The notes beneath the pieces are model-generated. The model was not told the DNA's origin. It worked only from the letters and a program-made list of their open reading frames with translations, and did not search any database. A DNA stretch of 64,000 nucleotides, from positions 13,601,298-13,665,297 of the forward strand of contig OX465583.1 in assembly GCA_950022655.1 (NCBI GenBank), in the 5' to 3' direction. The position numbers and the translations under genes were made by a program. Positions 43,670 to 54,194 of this stretch are shown here, one piece after another (the first letter of the stretch is position 1; each line of letters starts with the position of its first letter). Source of the stretch: Alentia gelatinosa (taxonomy: Eukaryota > Annelida > Polychaeta > Phyllodocida > Polynoidae).

Positions 43670-44890
43670 GGAGTTCTGCCAACTATTCATCAACCATATC
43701 GGCAATACGAACATAAAATAGCAAAATGAATACAAATTACGCAGCCATTTTCTTGCCAAGCTCCTTTTGGTTCTGAATCAAAGACATCAACCTTTGTTTT
43801 GGAAAGGCTGTCGCTATTCATTTGTTTCCATCCTGATGTCGTTCCAGGAAAGGAGTAATGATTGCTAGCTTCCGATCCAAGTGTTGTTTTAATCAACAAT
43901 GAATGGATTTACTACTAAAGCTTCCTTCATGCTTGATGCTTCCTTCATGCTTTGGTTATTACATCGTGCATCCTTTATCTACCACTTCGGATATACTCTT
44001 ATTTTATGATGGTGTATAAATTCATCCTATACTTTTTTATTCCATAATTAAATCGTGCCGCAAACCTATTATGGAGGAAGAGATTAATGGATAATTAAAA
44101 GATCCTCGCCTGTTTGAGTACAGAATTCCCTCACAATATAGCATCTTAAAGGAAATTTATTAGAAATCGAGCTTGTTATATAAGAGTCTACACTTAATAG
44201 GTTCCCCCACCACTTTCCGCCTTCCAGCTCCACCCCTTTAAGCATAACACTATAGAAAACACCAGCAGCGGCACCTGTTTTCCGCCTTCTGGCTGAATGA
44301 AGGCTTTATAGATCAGTCGTAGCGAAGCCATCCACCATTGACTGCCTCCTCTCTGCCAAGGAGAGTCAGAAGGTGAGACCCGGACGAGCGTCAACAAGCC
44401 AATTGATCGGCGTGGAAAGGGCAGCCCGGGGTGGGAGGGAGAGGGTGGCGGGGGCGGACCCACCCAACGCCCGGGAGGAGCCTGGACGGACCCGGGAGCA
44501 GGAGTGAAAGCGTGTCCGAGCAAACTGGCCTTCTAGCAACATGTTCAGAAGCTAAGAATCTAACTCAAACTTTACCTTTATATTGCCTGCCCAACATAGT
44601 CCTAAATACCGGTCCGGATTATCAATTTCTATTTCTTCCTTGTGCTGCATGTGCTGCTATTTTAATATCAGTTATGATATAGATCACAATATGTGCTGAA
44701 TTTACCCAAGGAGTATAGAGAAAGCCCAACAGGCTGATCAAATAGCCTAGATAAACAATTTGCCACCTTTCTGTGTATATAGGGTTATATTCAGTCGATA
44801 TCAAACTACATGTTGTACATTCTTATGTCAGCTTCATCATCCTGGTTTCACGTTGAACAGTTGTTATTGGAATCTGTACAAGGCAAGATG
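43670..44890. other. No firm gene; GC-rich patch at 44200-44530
   Basis: In the GC-rich patch a plus-strand segment ends CAGAAG|GTGAGA (44374), a good splice donor, with 24 open codons upstream. The opposite strand also stays open. Neither is strong enough to call. The rest is AT-rich with nothing recognised. Confidence 0.3.
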
Positions 44891-44898
44891 TAGAACGT

Positions 44899-45718
44899 GG
44901 AGGAGGGTGGTGGAGGAGGAGGAGGTGGTGGAGGAGGAGGAGGAGGAGGAGGAGGAGGAGAAGGTGGAGGAGGTGGAGGAGGGGAGGAGGAGGAGGAGGA
45001 GGAGGAGGGGGAAGAGGAGGAGGAGGATGAGGGGGAGGGGGAGAAGGAGGAGGAGGAGGAAGAGGAGGAGGAGGAGAGGGAGGAGGAGGAGATAGAGGAG
45101 GAGAAGGAGGGGGTGGAGGAGGTGGAGGAGGAGGAGGAGAAGGTGGAGGAGGTGGAGGAGGGGAGGAGGAGGAGGAGGAGGGAGGGGGGAAGAGGAGGAG
45201 GAGGATGAGGGGGAGGGGGAGGAGGAGGAGGAGGAAGAGGAGGAGGAGGAGAGGGAGGAGGAGGAGATAGAGGAGGAGAAGGAGGGGGTGGAGGAGGTGG
45301 AGGAAGTGGTGGAAGAGGAGGAGAAGGAGGAAGAGAGATGGAGGTGGTGGAGGAGGTGGAGGAGGAGGAGAAGGAGGAAGAGGAGGAGGAGGAGGAGGAG
45401 GAGGAGGAGGAGAAGAAGGAGGAGGAGGAGGAGGTGGAAGAGGAGGAGAAGGAGGAAGAGAAGGAGGTGGTGGAGGAGGTGGAGGAGGAGGAGAAGGAGG
45501 AGGAGGAGGAGGTGGAGGAGGAGGACGAGGAGGAGAAGGTAGAGGACGAGGAGGAGGAGGTGGAGGAGGAGGGGGAGGAGGAGGAGGAGGAGGAGGAGGA
45601 GGAGGAGGAAGAGGAGAAGGAGGTGGAAGAGGATGAGGAGGAGGTGGAGGAGGAGGAGGAGGAGGAGGGGGAGGAGGAGGAGGAGGAGGAGGAGGGGGAG
45701 GAGGAGGAGGAGGAGAAG
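44899..45718. repeat. ~820-bp GGA/TCC purine-pyrimidine tract
   Basis: Nearly pure G/A on the plus strand: GGA units with GAA, GTG and GAT interruptions, and an internal longer-period duplication (blocks near 44960-45110 recur near 45140-45300). Poly-Glu, poly-Arg and poly-Leu frames are artefacts. It ends 9 bp from the splice donor at 45727. Confidence 0.97.
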
Positions 45719-45727
45719 GTGTCTTAC

Positions 45728-45835
45728 CGTGTAGTGGGCGCCGTCTAAAAGGTCACTGCCAGTACTCTCCCTGTCCGACTCCATGCTCCAGTCGGCGAAA
45801 CGCGAGTCCCAGGCGATCAGCCCGCTGGAGGACAT
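45728..45835 (-). CDS. Candidate first coding exon, 36 codons, unknown product
   Basis: ATG at 45835 (context GCCATGT) opens 36 codons to a strong donor ACG|GTAAGA in phase 0. The frame is open upstream to a TAA at 45926-45928. The peptide MSSSGLIAWDSRFADW then continues acidic (MESDRESTGSDLLDG). Codons are GC-rich at third positions, unlike the surrounding repeats. The exon lies at the edge of a CpG island. I do not recognise the family. Of the coding candidates this has the best splice signal. Confidence 0.5.
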
Positions 45836-46700
45836 GGCCGCGCCCACCAGTCCCTTCTCCAACGTGCTAGCAGGCTCGCCCACTTTCTCCAGCGTGAAAA
45901 CAATATCACACACCACGAGGGTGTGTTAGTCGTGGGGGAGGTTAACGCAGGAACCTCTGATGATAATACGTCCCCCGGCTTATAGGCGATGATCTCCAGT
46001 CAGGGTAAATCCCAGGGTAATCCAGTGACGGGAGCGGCGGCACCCCGGCCGGGGGGCGGCGGCATGATGGTGGAGGCCGGGCGGGGGCGGGGGCGGGGCC
46101 GGGCGGGGTACGTGAAGGGTGACCGTCCGTCAGAGAGTAGCGGGCGTTAAGCCGACGTCCCTCGGTCCACTACACCCGCCTACTGCTCACATGCACTGCG
46201 GCCTACTGGAGGAAACAGCAAGCCGTACTCCCTCTACCCAGGCACTGCCTGCATCGCGCCCCGGAGAAGGCAGCGATTATTGCCGATACTGGGCGATCTA
46301 TGGGGGCGGGCGCGAGGTAGCGGCAGGATCCCTCTAGCTGCCCCGGCGATGGCTGGCTGGCTACAGTACAGTGCGTGTAGACGAAAGGCCTCTCCTGGCA
46401 GGCAGCAGGGGGCCTAGCAAGCTGCAGACCATGCCCCCACATCTATAGGTGAGCGAGCGAAGCAAGGCTCTCCTACCTATGCCCTGATCACTGTAGGGAC
46501 ATTTCCACCCCAGCTCCTACCTATAGACTGCTGAGGAAGGCAGATCTGCTCCGACTGCCTACAGAACTCCCTGTGCCTACCTCGAGGTAGCGCCGTGTAC
46601 AAGGGATGCAGCGACGACTGCTCAATCTCCATGACAACAGAGAAGTTCGTAGATTCCCCGCCTGGGGGCGCAGTAACGGCTGCCGGTCACTCACCGGAGG
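45836..46700 (-). promoter_or_regulatory. CpG-rich promoter-like island upstream of the exon
   Basis: High G+C and CpG through about 46.7 kb, with overlapping GC boxes (GGGGGCGGGGGCGGGGCC, 46084-46101) and GGCGGCGGC runs. Typical of a TATA-less CpG-island promoter. Transcription toward lower coordinates is inferred from the adjacent exon. Short open frames on the plus strand here are uninformative. Confidence 0.5.
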
Positions 46701-46944
46701 AGGGGGGAGGAGGGAGGGAGGGGCGTGTGGGTGTATTTATCCCCGGCAGGAGTCCAGCAACGACAACACAGCAAACTCTCCAGGCGCCGGTGGTGGTGCA
46801 TTGTCGTCTGCCGCTCCAAGCACCATCGGTGTCCCTCGCTCACTGCATGCATGCCTAATATGTATATGGCGTATATATTCTGTATGGATTACCACCATGC
46901 CTCCCTTCCCACTCACCTATAGTCAGGGCGGCTATATACATATA

Positions 46945-47210
46945 CAGGGTTGTCAGTGGGGGTAAGAAAAAAACATTGAATTTTTTTTTTGCAATACAGA
47001 ATTTATGCATTACATATGCATTACAGTAGGAATCAAGGGAAAGCTCAAGTTTTTACATGGGTCAGTGGGGAGGTTCAGCAGGGGATTCTGGGCTGTGGCT
47101 GAATTGGGCTATTTAGCAGTTGGTATATCAATATTACACAAGGAATCATTTTGTTGTTCTGAAAATGAAAACATTGAATTCAATGGAAACATTGAAAACT
47201 GGCATCCCTG
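46945..47210. mobile_element. hAT-like nonautonomous element
   Basis: Ends CAGGGTTGTCAGT and ACTGGCATCCCTG. TIRs beginning CAGGG are typical of hAT. The flanks (TACATATA, TCATATAT) are AT-rich and do not give a clean 8-bp duplication. 266 bp, noncoding. Confidence 0.55.
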
Positions 47211-47427
47211 TCATATATACATATAGTGATCCTGCACTTACATACAACTCAGTTTGAGAGAATGCAGTCTCAGGTGACTGTCAACGAAGAGTCTGCCTGC
47301 CAATCGCACAGATTCTTTTTTTTTTTTTAATTTTATTGTTTGAACTGGAGGTAACTGTTAGGATACAAACTGTTCCTATTTTCAACAGGCTCCAGTAATG
47401 TATGAACCATTGAAGAGAGAAGACGAG

Positions 47428-47815
47428 AGAGATTAGGCCACTCAAAAAAAACTTGTTTCTCATCACCGCGCGCATCAGAAAAAACGATTTTAGAAGATTT
47501 TTTTTTCTTCTTTTTTTAAATAGATGAACCTTGATAGAAATGATGAAAGGTATGTGTATTTAGTATCAAATTAAAGCTCCTGATATCAGGGATGCATTAA
47601 ATGTATAGCCAGTAAAAATCTGGAAACCAGCGTAAGCAGACAACCTGCATAAGAAGCCACTTTGGCCCGGATTGGAGGGTGTCCGCTTATGCGGGGTTTT
47701 TACTGTATGTCTGCCATCTTTGATATAGCAAAAAAAAACAAAAGAAAAACGCCCTCGTCATATTTTTCATGGCTTGGTGATGAGAAACAAGTTTGTTTTT
47801 TTAGTGGCCTTATGC
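47428..47815. mobile_element. Palindrome-ended element, family U, copy 2, complete
   Basis: Left TTAGGCCACTCAAAAAAAAC with TTGTTTCTCATCACC, right GGTGATGAGAAACAAG with TTTTTTTAGTGGCCTTA. A pogo-like end (GTCCGCTTATGCGGGG, about 47619-47707) lies inside at the same place as in copy 1, so it was captured before the family spread. Confidence 0.75.
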
Positions 47816-48021
47816 GAATATACAGATATGACTCTAGTAGGATACATCTAAAACATTAAAATGCATGACAACCCTATATCATTTAGAAATGTATCTGTTT
47901 CTTTATGGCTGCTAGAATAGTTGTGTGTATATATCCTGTACAATTCGAATCTCATTCTGAAGTTACAAGTCACCTTGAAACATGATTTTCATGACTAGTT
48001 GAAAATAAAATATTCTCAACA

Positions 48022-48023
<2 letters not shown>

Positions 48024-48054
<31 letters not shown>
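48024..48054. repeat. 31-bp A-run
   Basis: Follows AATATTCTCAACAATAAA without a gap. It could be the tail of a retroposed transcript, since AATAAA is present, or simple slippage. Confidence 0.9.
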
Positions 48055-48059
<5 letters not shown>

Positions 48060-48139
48060 GCTGATAAATCTATAGAATATGAAGTCTACCAGAAGGCAAT
48101 ACTATTAACAGTGTCTCCCCATTGTTATTCATAGAGGTG

Positions 48140-48141
<2 letters not shown>

Positions 48142-48228
<87 letters not shown>
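48142..48228. repeat. (TA)n microsatellite, ~43 units
   Basis: Uninterrupted TA dinucleotides. The Tyr-Ile reading frames across it are artefacts. Confidence 0.97.
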
Positions 48229-48233
<5 letters not shown>

Positions 48234-48299
48234 TTGCATCTCCTGGCTGGGGGGGAGCGACTATACTGTCCCAGACGACATTCAACTGCCTTTATTTTT

Positions 48300-48571
48300 C
48301 CCCCTAGACTTAACATTGGGCACTCACACCCAATGCCCATTGAGTATTGAGAGAAAAATACTCAATGGGGGATTGTGTCACAAAGATTAGCCCATTAGTC
48401 ACTGTGAAGGGTGAGACAAATTTAGAAACCTATTAAATTTTAGGGTCAGAGCTCGATCCCACCTTGTTTGAATCGCTACGTAATTCACGTGGCTTCACCT
48501 TGTGAATTACTACACAATTCAAACTCGATGGGATACGAGCTCTGACCCTAAACCTTCATAGGTCTCCTCTA
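48300..48571 (-). mobile_element. Twin-hairpin element, family A
   Basis: Right module CCCTAGACTTAACATTGGGC to GAAGGGTGAGACAAATT. Left palindrome AGGGTCAGAGCTCGATCCC, apex TGGCTTCACCTTG, GATGGGATACGAGCTCTGAC, ending TCTCCTCTATGG. Minus-oriented. Confidence 0.8.
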
Positions 48572-49023
48572 TGGTACCCCATACTGCATCTCATTCTACT
48601 TAAAACAGTCTACTTGAAACAGAAAAAAAACCCATTAATCCCTCCTTTTAGCTCCCCTCGTTGCAAACGACATAAGTTAAAAATGGGAATATCGACGCCA
48701 TGGCAGGCTTTGATAGCGAAGAAATAAAGGTCGCGATGCACGGTTTCTTCTCCATGCCTTGGTTTATGTGTCCATAAAGAAGGGCAGGCGCCGGCAGGCT
48801 ACATACACCGTGAAAGGAGAATTGCTGAGTCTGTCATCTCTGGTTGGCCTCAGCAGAATGATTAGGGACACGTGTTGGTGTCTACACGTGCCGTTACTCG
48901 GCCTTTTAACGCCTGTCTCAGGGTGTTAAGTGCCTATTATAGTTTGCCTAACATGGTATTCGTGAGTAAGGCGATTCACTAATTTGACAGCGTATACAAT
49001 GGCCTCCTTCTAAGAACTGAATA

Positions 49024-49556
49024 CAGGAAAACCCCGCTTAAGGGTAAACCCCGCTTAAGTGGACAATTTGCTTAGAACGGAAATTGTTGCCTCTATTATG
49101 AGTTTATTTTAACCTCGCTTAAGGGCACACCCTGATTAAGGGACAATTTGCTTGGAACGGAAATTGTTGCCTCTATTAAGAGTTTATTTTAACGCCGATT
49201 AAGGGCCCACCCCACTTAAGCCGGCAGTTATTTCGGTACAGAATGCTTCCTAACCCCGGTGAAGGGGTCACTTTGGAGGGACACCTTGGAGCGGCGACTT
49301 TAATAAAAATCTGTGGGGACAACACTCCAGATTATCTTGATTGCTTGTTTATTGTGTGTGTATGAGGCGGGTAGACTGATGTCCAGACAATCAAACACCA
49401 GGCAACAACCTGCGTAGAGTCCTGCAGGCGTCAGGTAGGTGTCTGTGGGCTGTCGGTTATAAGTGTATGTCATAGTATCACGTGTGAGGAGGACATCCCG
49501 CTTAAGGGGACACCTTTCTCAGTATGGAGGGTGTTCCCGTAAGCGGAGTTTTACTG
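49024..49556. mobile_element. pogo/Tigger-like nonautonomous element, complete
   Basis: Left CAGGAAAACCCCGCTTAAGG, right AAGCGGAGTTTTACTG, flanked by TA at 49022-49023 and 49557-49558. The interior has ATCTTGATTGCTTGTTTATT and GGCGTCAGGTAGGTGTCTGTG. The left end carries tandem extra CCCGCTTAAG units. 533 bp, no transposase. Confidence 0.8.
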
Positions 49557-49740
49557 TACTTCATTATATTTTGATACTGAAACAAATACGGGTTTCCTCT
49601 TACATGCATCTGTATCAGAGAGGCCTACTTTGAGCATACCTTCAATAACTGATGGCAGTATTAACCATAAGGATATGAAGTTAAGGCAAGTGTCTTTACT
49701 TCAACTGAAATAGTCATGATATGACGATGTATCAGTACGC

Positions 49741-50190
49741 AGGGATGTCAGTTTGCGTCATGAAAAAAATGAGAAAAAATATTTTTCATGTGGAATTTAC
49801 TGACACAGAGAGACTGAAAAAACATGGAAGACACATCGTTATTGGCCATGGAATGGAGCTGGGGTATATTGGGGGAAGTTTGAACCACTGTTTATTGGCG
49901 TGAATGAGGCCAAATTTATTCTCACTTTGTTTTACACAAAAACACAAAAGATATAAACTGAAAAGTAAAACAAGGATTTCCTTGGAAAAGAGGAAAACTT
50001 GCATCACTATAATACAAATGAATGGCGTTTGGGTGTTTGGGTAGGTTTGAACCACTGTTTATTGGTATGGATGGGGCTCAATTTAAAAACTCTTTTTACT
50101 TTACATAAGAAAAGCTAATCTTATCAAATGAAAATGAAAATAAGGATTTCCTTGGAAAAGAGGAAAACTGCCATCTGTGATTATGATGTA
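49741..50190 (+). repeat. Interspersed repeat, family N, copy 2, with internal duplication
   Basis: Begins GCAGGGATGTCAGTTTG, hAT-like in style. It shares CATGTGGAATTTACTG, GTTATTGGCCATGGAATGG and TTTCCTTGGAAAAGAGG with other N copies. The second half (50030-50180) repeats TTTGAACCACTGTTTATTGG to GAAAAGAGGAAAACT. The frame gives EFTDTERLKKHG and IGHGMELG. Confidence 0.65.
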
Positions 50191-50985
50191 TCACGAGGCT
50201 TAGCTGGAGAGGTCCTAGTCCCACCGCCCTGCCATCTCTGATTAAGAGTGTGAATGATTCACATGGAATAAATGCGGATAAAATGATTCATTTTATATAA
50301 TATCATCTAATTCCGTAGCTGATTTGTAACTGAATGAAATGATAATTTTGACGCTAACATAATATACCATCTATATCCAGGTACAGTCTTTATGGTGCAA
50401 TTCCCTACAGAAGGGATTGGGTGCTTATCATATAGAACACAATACGTATACCCTAAAAGATATAAGGCTATTATACCGTCAGAGCTAAAGGAAATACGGA
50501 TTTAGAATGCCTTCAGGGTTTCCCAGCAGAAAATAAATGTAATAATATTTCTACGTATATGCTCTTCCGTATGTAAACGTAATATTGAACTCATGCAAAT
50601 AACACTGAAGTCAGTGGTTATGCATCCGTTACAATGAAATGTTCACAGGGTTAAAGATACATAATTTAACTCTTGCTGATAGCTATATTCTGTTAGCACG
50701 AGGATGTATCATTGAACTCTTGCTAATAGCTAATTTCCCCTACAAAAAAAGCAGGTAATCCCATCGTTATCAGTCTCTCGGCAGACACCACTATGATGGC
50801 GACCCCTTCGTGAGTAGAATTGACAGGGCATCGAGCACGGTGCCTCATGAGATGATGTTGTTAACATCTACAAAAAAAATTAAAATTCACCCTACCACGC
50901 CACTCCCCCACGGGTGGGAAGGAACGGTGTGTGGTTTTTTTTTTTCAAGTAAAAACATCTACAAGTCTAACGTTAAACGATATTT
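50191..50985. other. No recognised feature
   Basis: AT-rich with a T-run at 50936-50946. No exon or repeat supported. Confidence 0.4.
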
Positions 50986-50994
50986 TTAGGGATT

Positions 50995-51138
50995 GATTAG
51001 GGTCCATCCATATACTACGTACGCAGAATTTCTGAAATTTTGGACCCATCCCTCCCAAACTTGTACGCAATAAAACAAAGAAGGAGCATACGCAATACCT
51101 CCAACATTCTTGACCCCCACCCCCAATCCCTCAGTACG
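50995..51138. mobile_element. Family J element, right end replaced by minisatellite
   Basis: GTCCATCCATATACTACGTAC, TTCTGAAATTTTGGACCC, CAATAAAACAAAGAAGGAGC and AACATTCTTGACCCCC follow the J plan. At CAGTACGTGG the sequence switches into a 19-bp tandem repeat. Confidence 0.7.
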
Positions 51139-51203
51139 TGGCTGACGTTTTCGTACCAGGCTGACGTTTTCGTCCTGGGCTGACGTTTTCGTCCCGGCCT
51201 GAC
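51139..51203. repeat. 19-bp minisatellite
   Basis: Three units GGCTGACGTTTTCGTCCTG and a partial fourth. It lies directly before the family P palindrome. Confidence 0.85.
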
Positions 51204-51317
51204 CACGTGGCATAAAGAGCAGCGGGACGAAAACTTAGCTACTGCAGTTACTCAATAAGGGTGGCCATTCTTCTGGGGCTATCGCAGGAAAAGAAATAAT
51301 CATTTTTATCGATATTT

Positions 51318-51482
51318 GAAGGTATATAGGAATAGGGAAACCAAGTACCTGTAATCAAAAGTCAAAGTTACTCGGTAAAGCTTGGGAAAATTACTGCCCG
51401 CGGCCAAGGCCTTGGGCAGTAATTTTTCCGAGCCTTACCTCGTAACTTTGAACTTTTGCTCACTGGAAAATAGTTTCCCTCC
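51318..51482. mobile_element. Palindromic element, family P, copy 1
   Basis: GGGAAACCAAGTACC, GTCAAAGTTACTCGGTAAAG, TTACTGCCCGCGG, then CCTTGGGCAGTAA, CTTACCTCGTAACTTTGA and GTTTCCCTCC. The hairpin is about 130 bp. Matches 55735-55890. Confidence 0.75.
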
Positions 51483-51491
51483 ATTGCAAGT

Positions 51492-51645
51492 TAGCCATCC
51501 ATAAAATACGTAAGCAGAATTTCTGAAATTTTGGACCGCCCTTACCATACCTCCCAAAGAAGAGACATACGCAAAATTTCCAAAATTCTTGACTCTATCC
51601 CACCACCCCTCAGTGCGAACGTACTTTATGGAAGACCCCTAATTA
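51492..51645. mobile_element. Family J element
   Basis: GCCATCCATAAAATACGTAA to GCGAACGTACTTTATGG, with TTCTGAAATTTTGGACCG and AAAATTTCCAAAATTCTTG inside. Confidence 0.75.
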
Positions 51646-52032
51646 TATATTGCAAGTTAGCCTTTATCATCAATCAAAATCGGAAGCATGCTAGACACTG
51701 CGCTTCCCCCAATATTATGATCAACCAACACTATGTGAGTGAGGCACACTGTAATAGGCTTCCCTGAAATCCGTTTTAGAATGCCTTCAGTGTAGTGTTC
51801 GCTTCAGACTAATATGATGTGATATAAAACATGAACGTCCGAGGTGATCCAAGAACGTCCCCAATTACGTTGGCTGTCCTTCACAATGAATAATCTCTAA
51901 GTGTCAGTGAAACGACCTCAATTCCAAAAAGGAAATATGAACACCAGCAAAATGCTGTTAAATAATGGACACGTCCAGAATACTTAATGCCTACACTGTG
52001 ATCACTTTTTCAGTAATAAAAACCGACGATAA

Positions 52033-52241
52033 AGCCGGAGACACACCAAGCGAGAAAGGCAGCGAGTTCCGTAATCGCCAACACAAAATGGCCTATATGT
52101 GAGCTATTTTTTCGTATTTCACCTGATTATTGCTTCCAAGATGCTAAATTATAGGCAGAAGATATTCCTATGGAATAATATCTCACATACACGCCAATTT
52201 GCAGAGATCGCTGCCTTCACTCGCTTGGTGAGTCCCCGGTA
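52033..52241. mobile_element. Palindromic MITE, family B
   Basis: GCCGGAGACACACCAAGCGA, centre ATGCTAAATTATAGGCAG, right TCGCTTGGTGAGTCCCCGG. ATAAA on the left and TATAAA on the right fit a TA target. Confidence 0.8.
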
Positions 52242-52327
52242 TAAACAAACTGCCTGGGAGTTGTGGCGTTTTTTACACTTACTTGTAAATAATTTCCTTG
52301 TTGAATACTTTGAATATCTTTATACGT

Positions 52328-52348
52328 CCTGTGTGTTTGTTTGTTTGT

Positions 52349-52383
<35 letters not shown>

Positions 52384-52887
52384 GGTTGTTTGGGTAGTTT
52401 AACGTCCAATATGTTCTATTAGACTTTCTTTGGTCTTGATGGTGATCGAATCTATGTGATGAATTTAGGTAGAAATCTCGCCCTTACACATCTACCGAGG
52501 TGAGAGTTCTTTTAGTTCCCACACCACATGGACATGGTATGGGAACTATTGCCCTTTGATATAGCAGTAAATCTACCACTGCTGGGGGTGTAGGAGAAAG
52601 GTGGCTGTACACCACACCACATAGACATAGTATAAGAAGGACTGGCCTTTGATATAGCAGTAAATCTATCACTGCTGGGGATGAAGGAGAAAGGTGGCTG
52701 CACACCACACCACATAGACATAGTATGAGAAGGACTGGCCTTTGATATAGCAGTAAATCTACCACTGTTGGGGATGTAGAAGAAAGATTGCTGGACACTA
52801 TACCACATAGACATAGTATGAGAAGGACTGGCCTTTGATATAGCAGTAAATCTACCACTGTTGGGGATGTAGAAGAAAGGTTGATGG
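52328..52887 (-). mobile_element. tRNA-derived SINE with a 93-bp internal tandem repeat
   Basis: Tail (GTTT)n then (GTT)n at 52330-52385, followed by GTTTGGGTAGTTTAACGTCC and ACATCTACCGAGGTGAG. The segment CCACATAGACATAGTATGAG to TGGATGTAGAAGAAAG-like ends then repeats four times with period 93 (starts 52524, 52617, 52710, 52803). The tRNA head is missing. A minus frame of 31-residue repeats arises because 93 is divisible by 3. Confidence 0.85.
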
Positions 52888-52889
52888 AC

Positions 52890-53920
52890 AGTAAATCTAC
52901 CTGTGTTGGTTCAACTGACTATTCGCTAAAGGGTTTATATTGCTTGCGTTATTTCGACATTCCTGTCAGAGTCGTCAACTTGGTATCGAACCAGAGAACT
53001 ACTTCAAAGCTGGCTACCCGCTCGTCGGGAGGGGTGGGGGTTGTAGAGTCTGTTGGCATTATGCCGTACACTAGAGTGTTCTACCGCCCATTTCCACGCC
53101 AGCTGTCTGAAATGGACGGCTATAGGTCACTAGTATTGGGTTAGTGAAGGCAGTCATGTGTTTGGTCTAAAATTGTAACATTTTAATTCATCAAAATAGA
53201 ATTGCATATTGACCAATAATTCCCCTATGAGTGAATGGTTAATAGCAACTCCAACTGACGATTTCCAACCGTGGATTACTTATTGAAATCAGACCAAATG
53301 TATCTGGCAAATTATTGTGATTTTAATAATAAGACACTATACCATGGCCCCTCGCATAATAAGATCCAGAAAAACAATCATTATGGGGTGATGAATACCG
53401 CACAACAGTTGTTGTTTTTTCATATATCAAGCTGTTTTTCATCTATTAAGAATTATTGTGCAGCCTACTCGTAGATGTAGTTATATAGGAGATCGATATA
53501 TATTCCTGTGGGCTATATGCGCCTCTACTACCTGTTGGGAATACCCCCAACTTCGATAATCAGAAAGAGAAATGTAAAGGCGCAATACGCAGCAAGCTCT
53601 ATTGAATATCGCCCGGCCCTGGCCTGTGTTTGGTCCTATGATTTATTCAGTAGTGGGCATTGGTCAGTCGTCAATGGAACCTAACCCGACCCCTCGTTTT
53701 TCCGTCGTAATATTTTTCCAGCCGCAGGGACACGGTCAAGGTGGACTATTCACTGCTTCATCCATATATAGATGACAGTTGAGTTTGGATAAAATGTCGG
53801 AAAATTTACGATACATTTTACACACCGTAAAAAATTGGTAAACCAGAAATAACTGGATTGGTTTTGGTTTCTTTGTTTACCAAACATCCCAGGGGACCCT
53901 GACAGTATATAGGGAGAAAC
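52890..53920. other. No supported gene
   Basis: About 1 kb. A Pro/Gly-containing plus frame (52881-53144) overlaps the end of the SINE and is not supported. No repeat recognised. Confidence 0.35.
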
Positions 53921-53924
53921 TCTG

Positions 53925-54194
53925 TGTTTGGGACTTACTTTGGTTTGGTGGTGATCGAATCTATGAGGTGAATTTAGGTAGAAATCTCATCCCTACACAT
54001 TTGCTGAGGTGAGAGTTCTTTTAGTTCCCACACCAGATAGGCAAGGTATGAGAACTACTGACCTTTGATACAGCAGTAAATCTAGTATTGCTGGGGGTGA
54101 AAGAGTGGCTGTAGTGGGACTTGAACCCATAAAGTGCGACAACCTTGGGATTACAAGTCCAGTGCCTTAACCACTGAGCTAACTCCCCATCCTA
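53925..54194 (-). mobile_element. tRNA-derived SINE with well-kept promoter head
   Basis: On the minus strand: A box TAGCTCAGTGG (54171-54181), B box GGTTCAAGTCC (54117-54127), then the body to GTGATCGAATC near 53950. The tail and GTTTAACGTCC end are absent. The acceptor stem does not pair, so this is not a tRNA gene. Confidence 0.82.

Noticed and set aside
44194..44523. Minus frame and plus-strand exon-like segment in a GC-rich patch
   Set aside because: The minus frame has no ATG near its start. The plus segment has a good donor (CAGAAG|GTGAGA) but only 24 codons and no clear acceptor.
44864..45916. A 350-residue minus frame rich in Leu and Ser
   Set aside because: Only its first part (45728-45835) is plausible. 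The rest is the TCC tract downstream of a good splice donor.
52484..52858. 31-residue tandem repeat protein on the minus strand
   Set aside because: Produced by a 93-bp tandem repeat inside a SINE. The equivalent single SINE copies are noncoding.
54108..54194. tRNA gene
   Set aside because: A and B boxes are good, but the acceptor stem and part of the anticodon stem do not pair and it continues into a SINE body.
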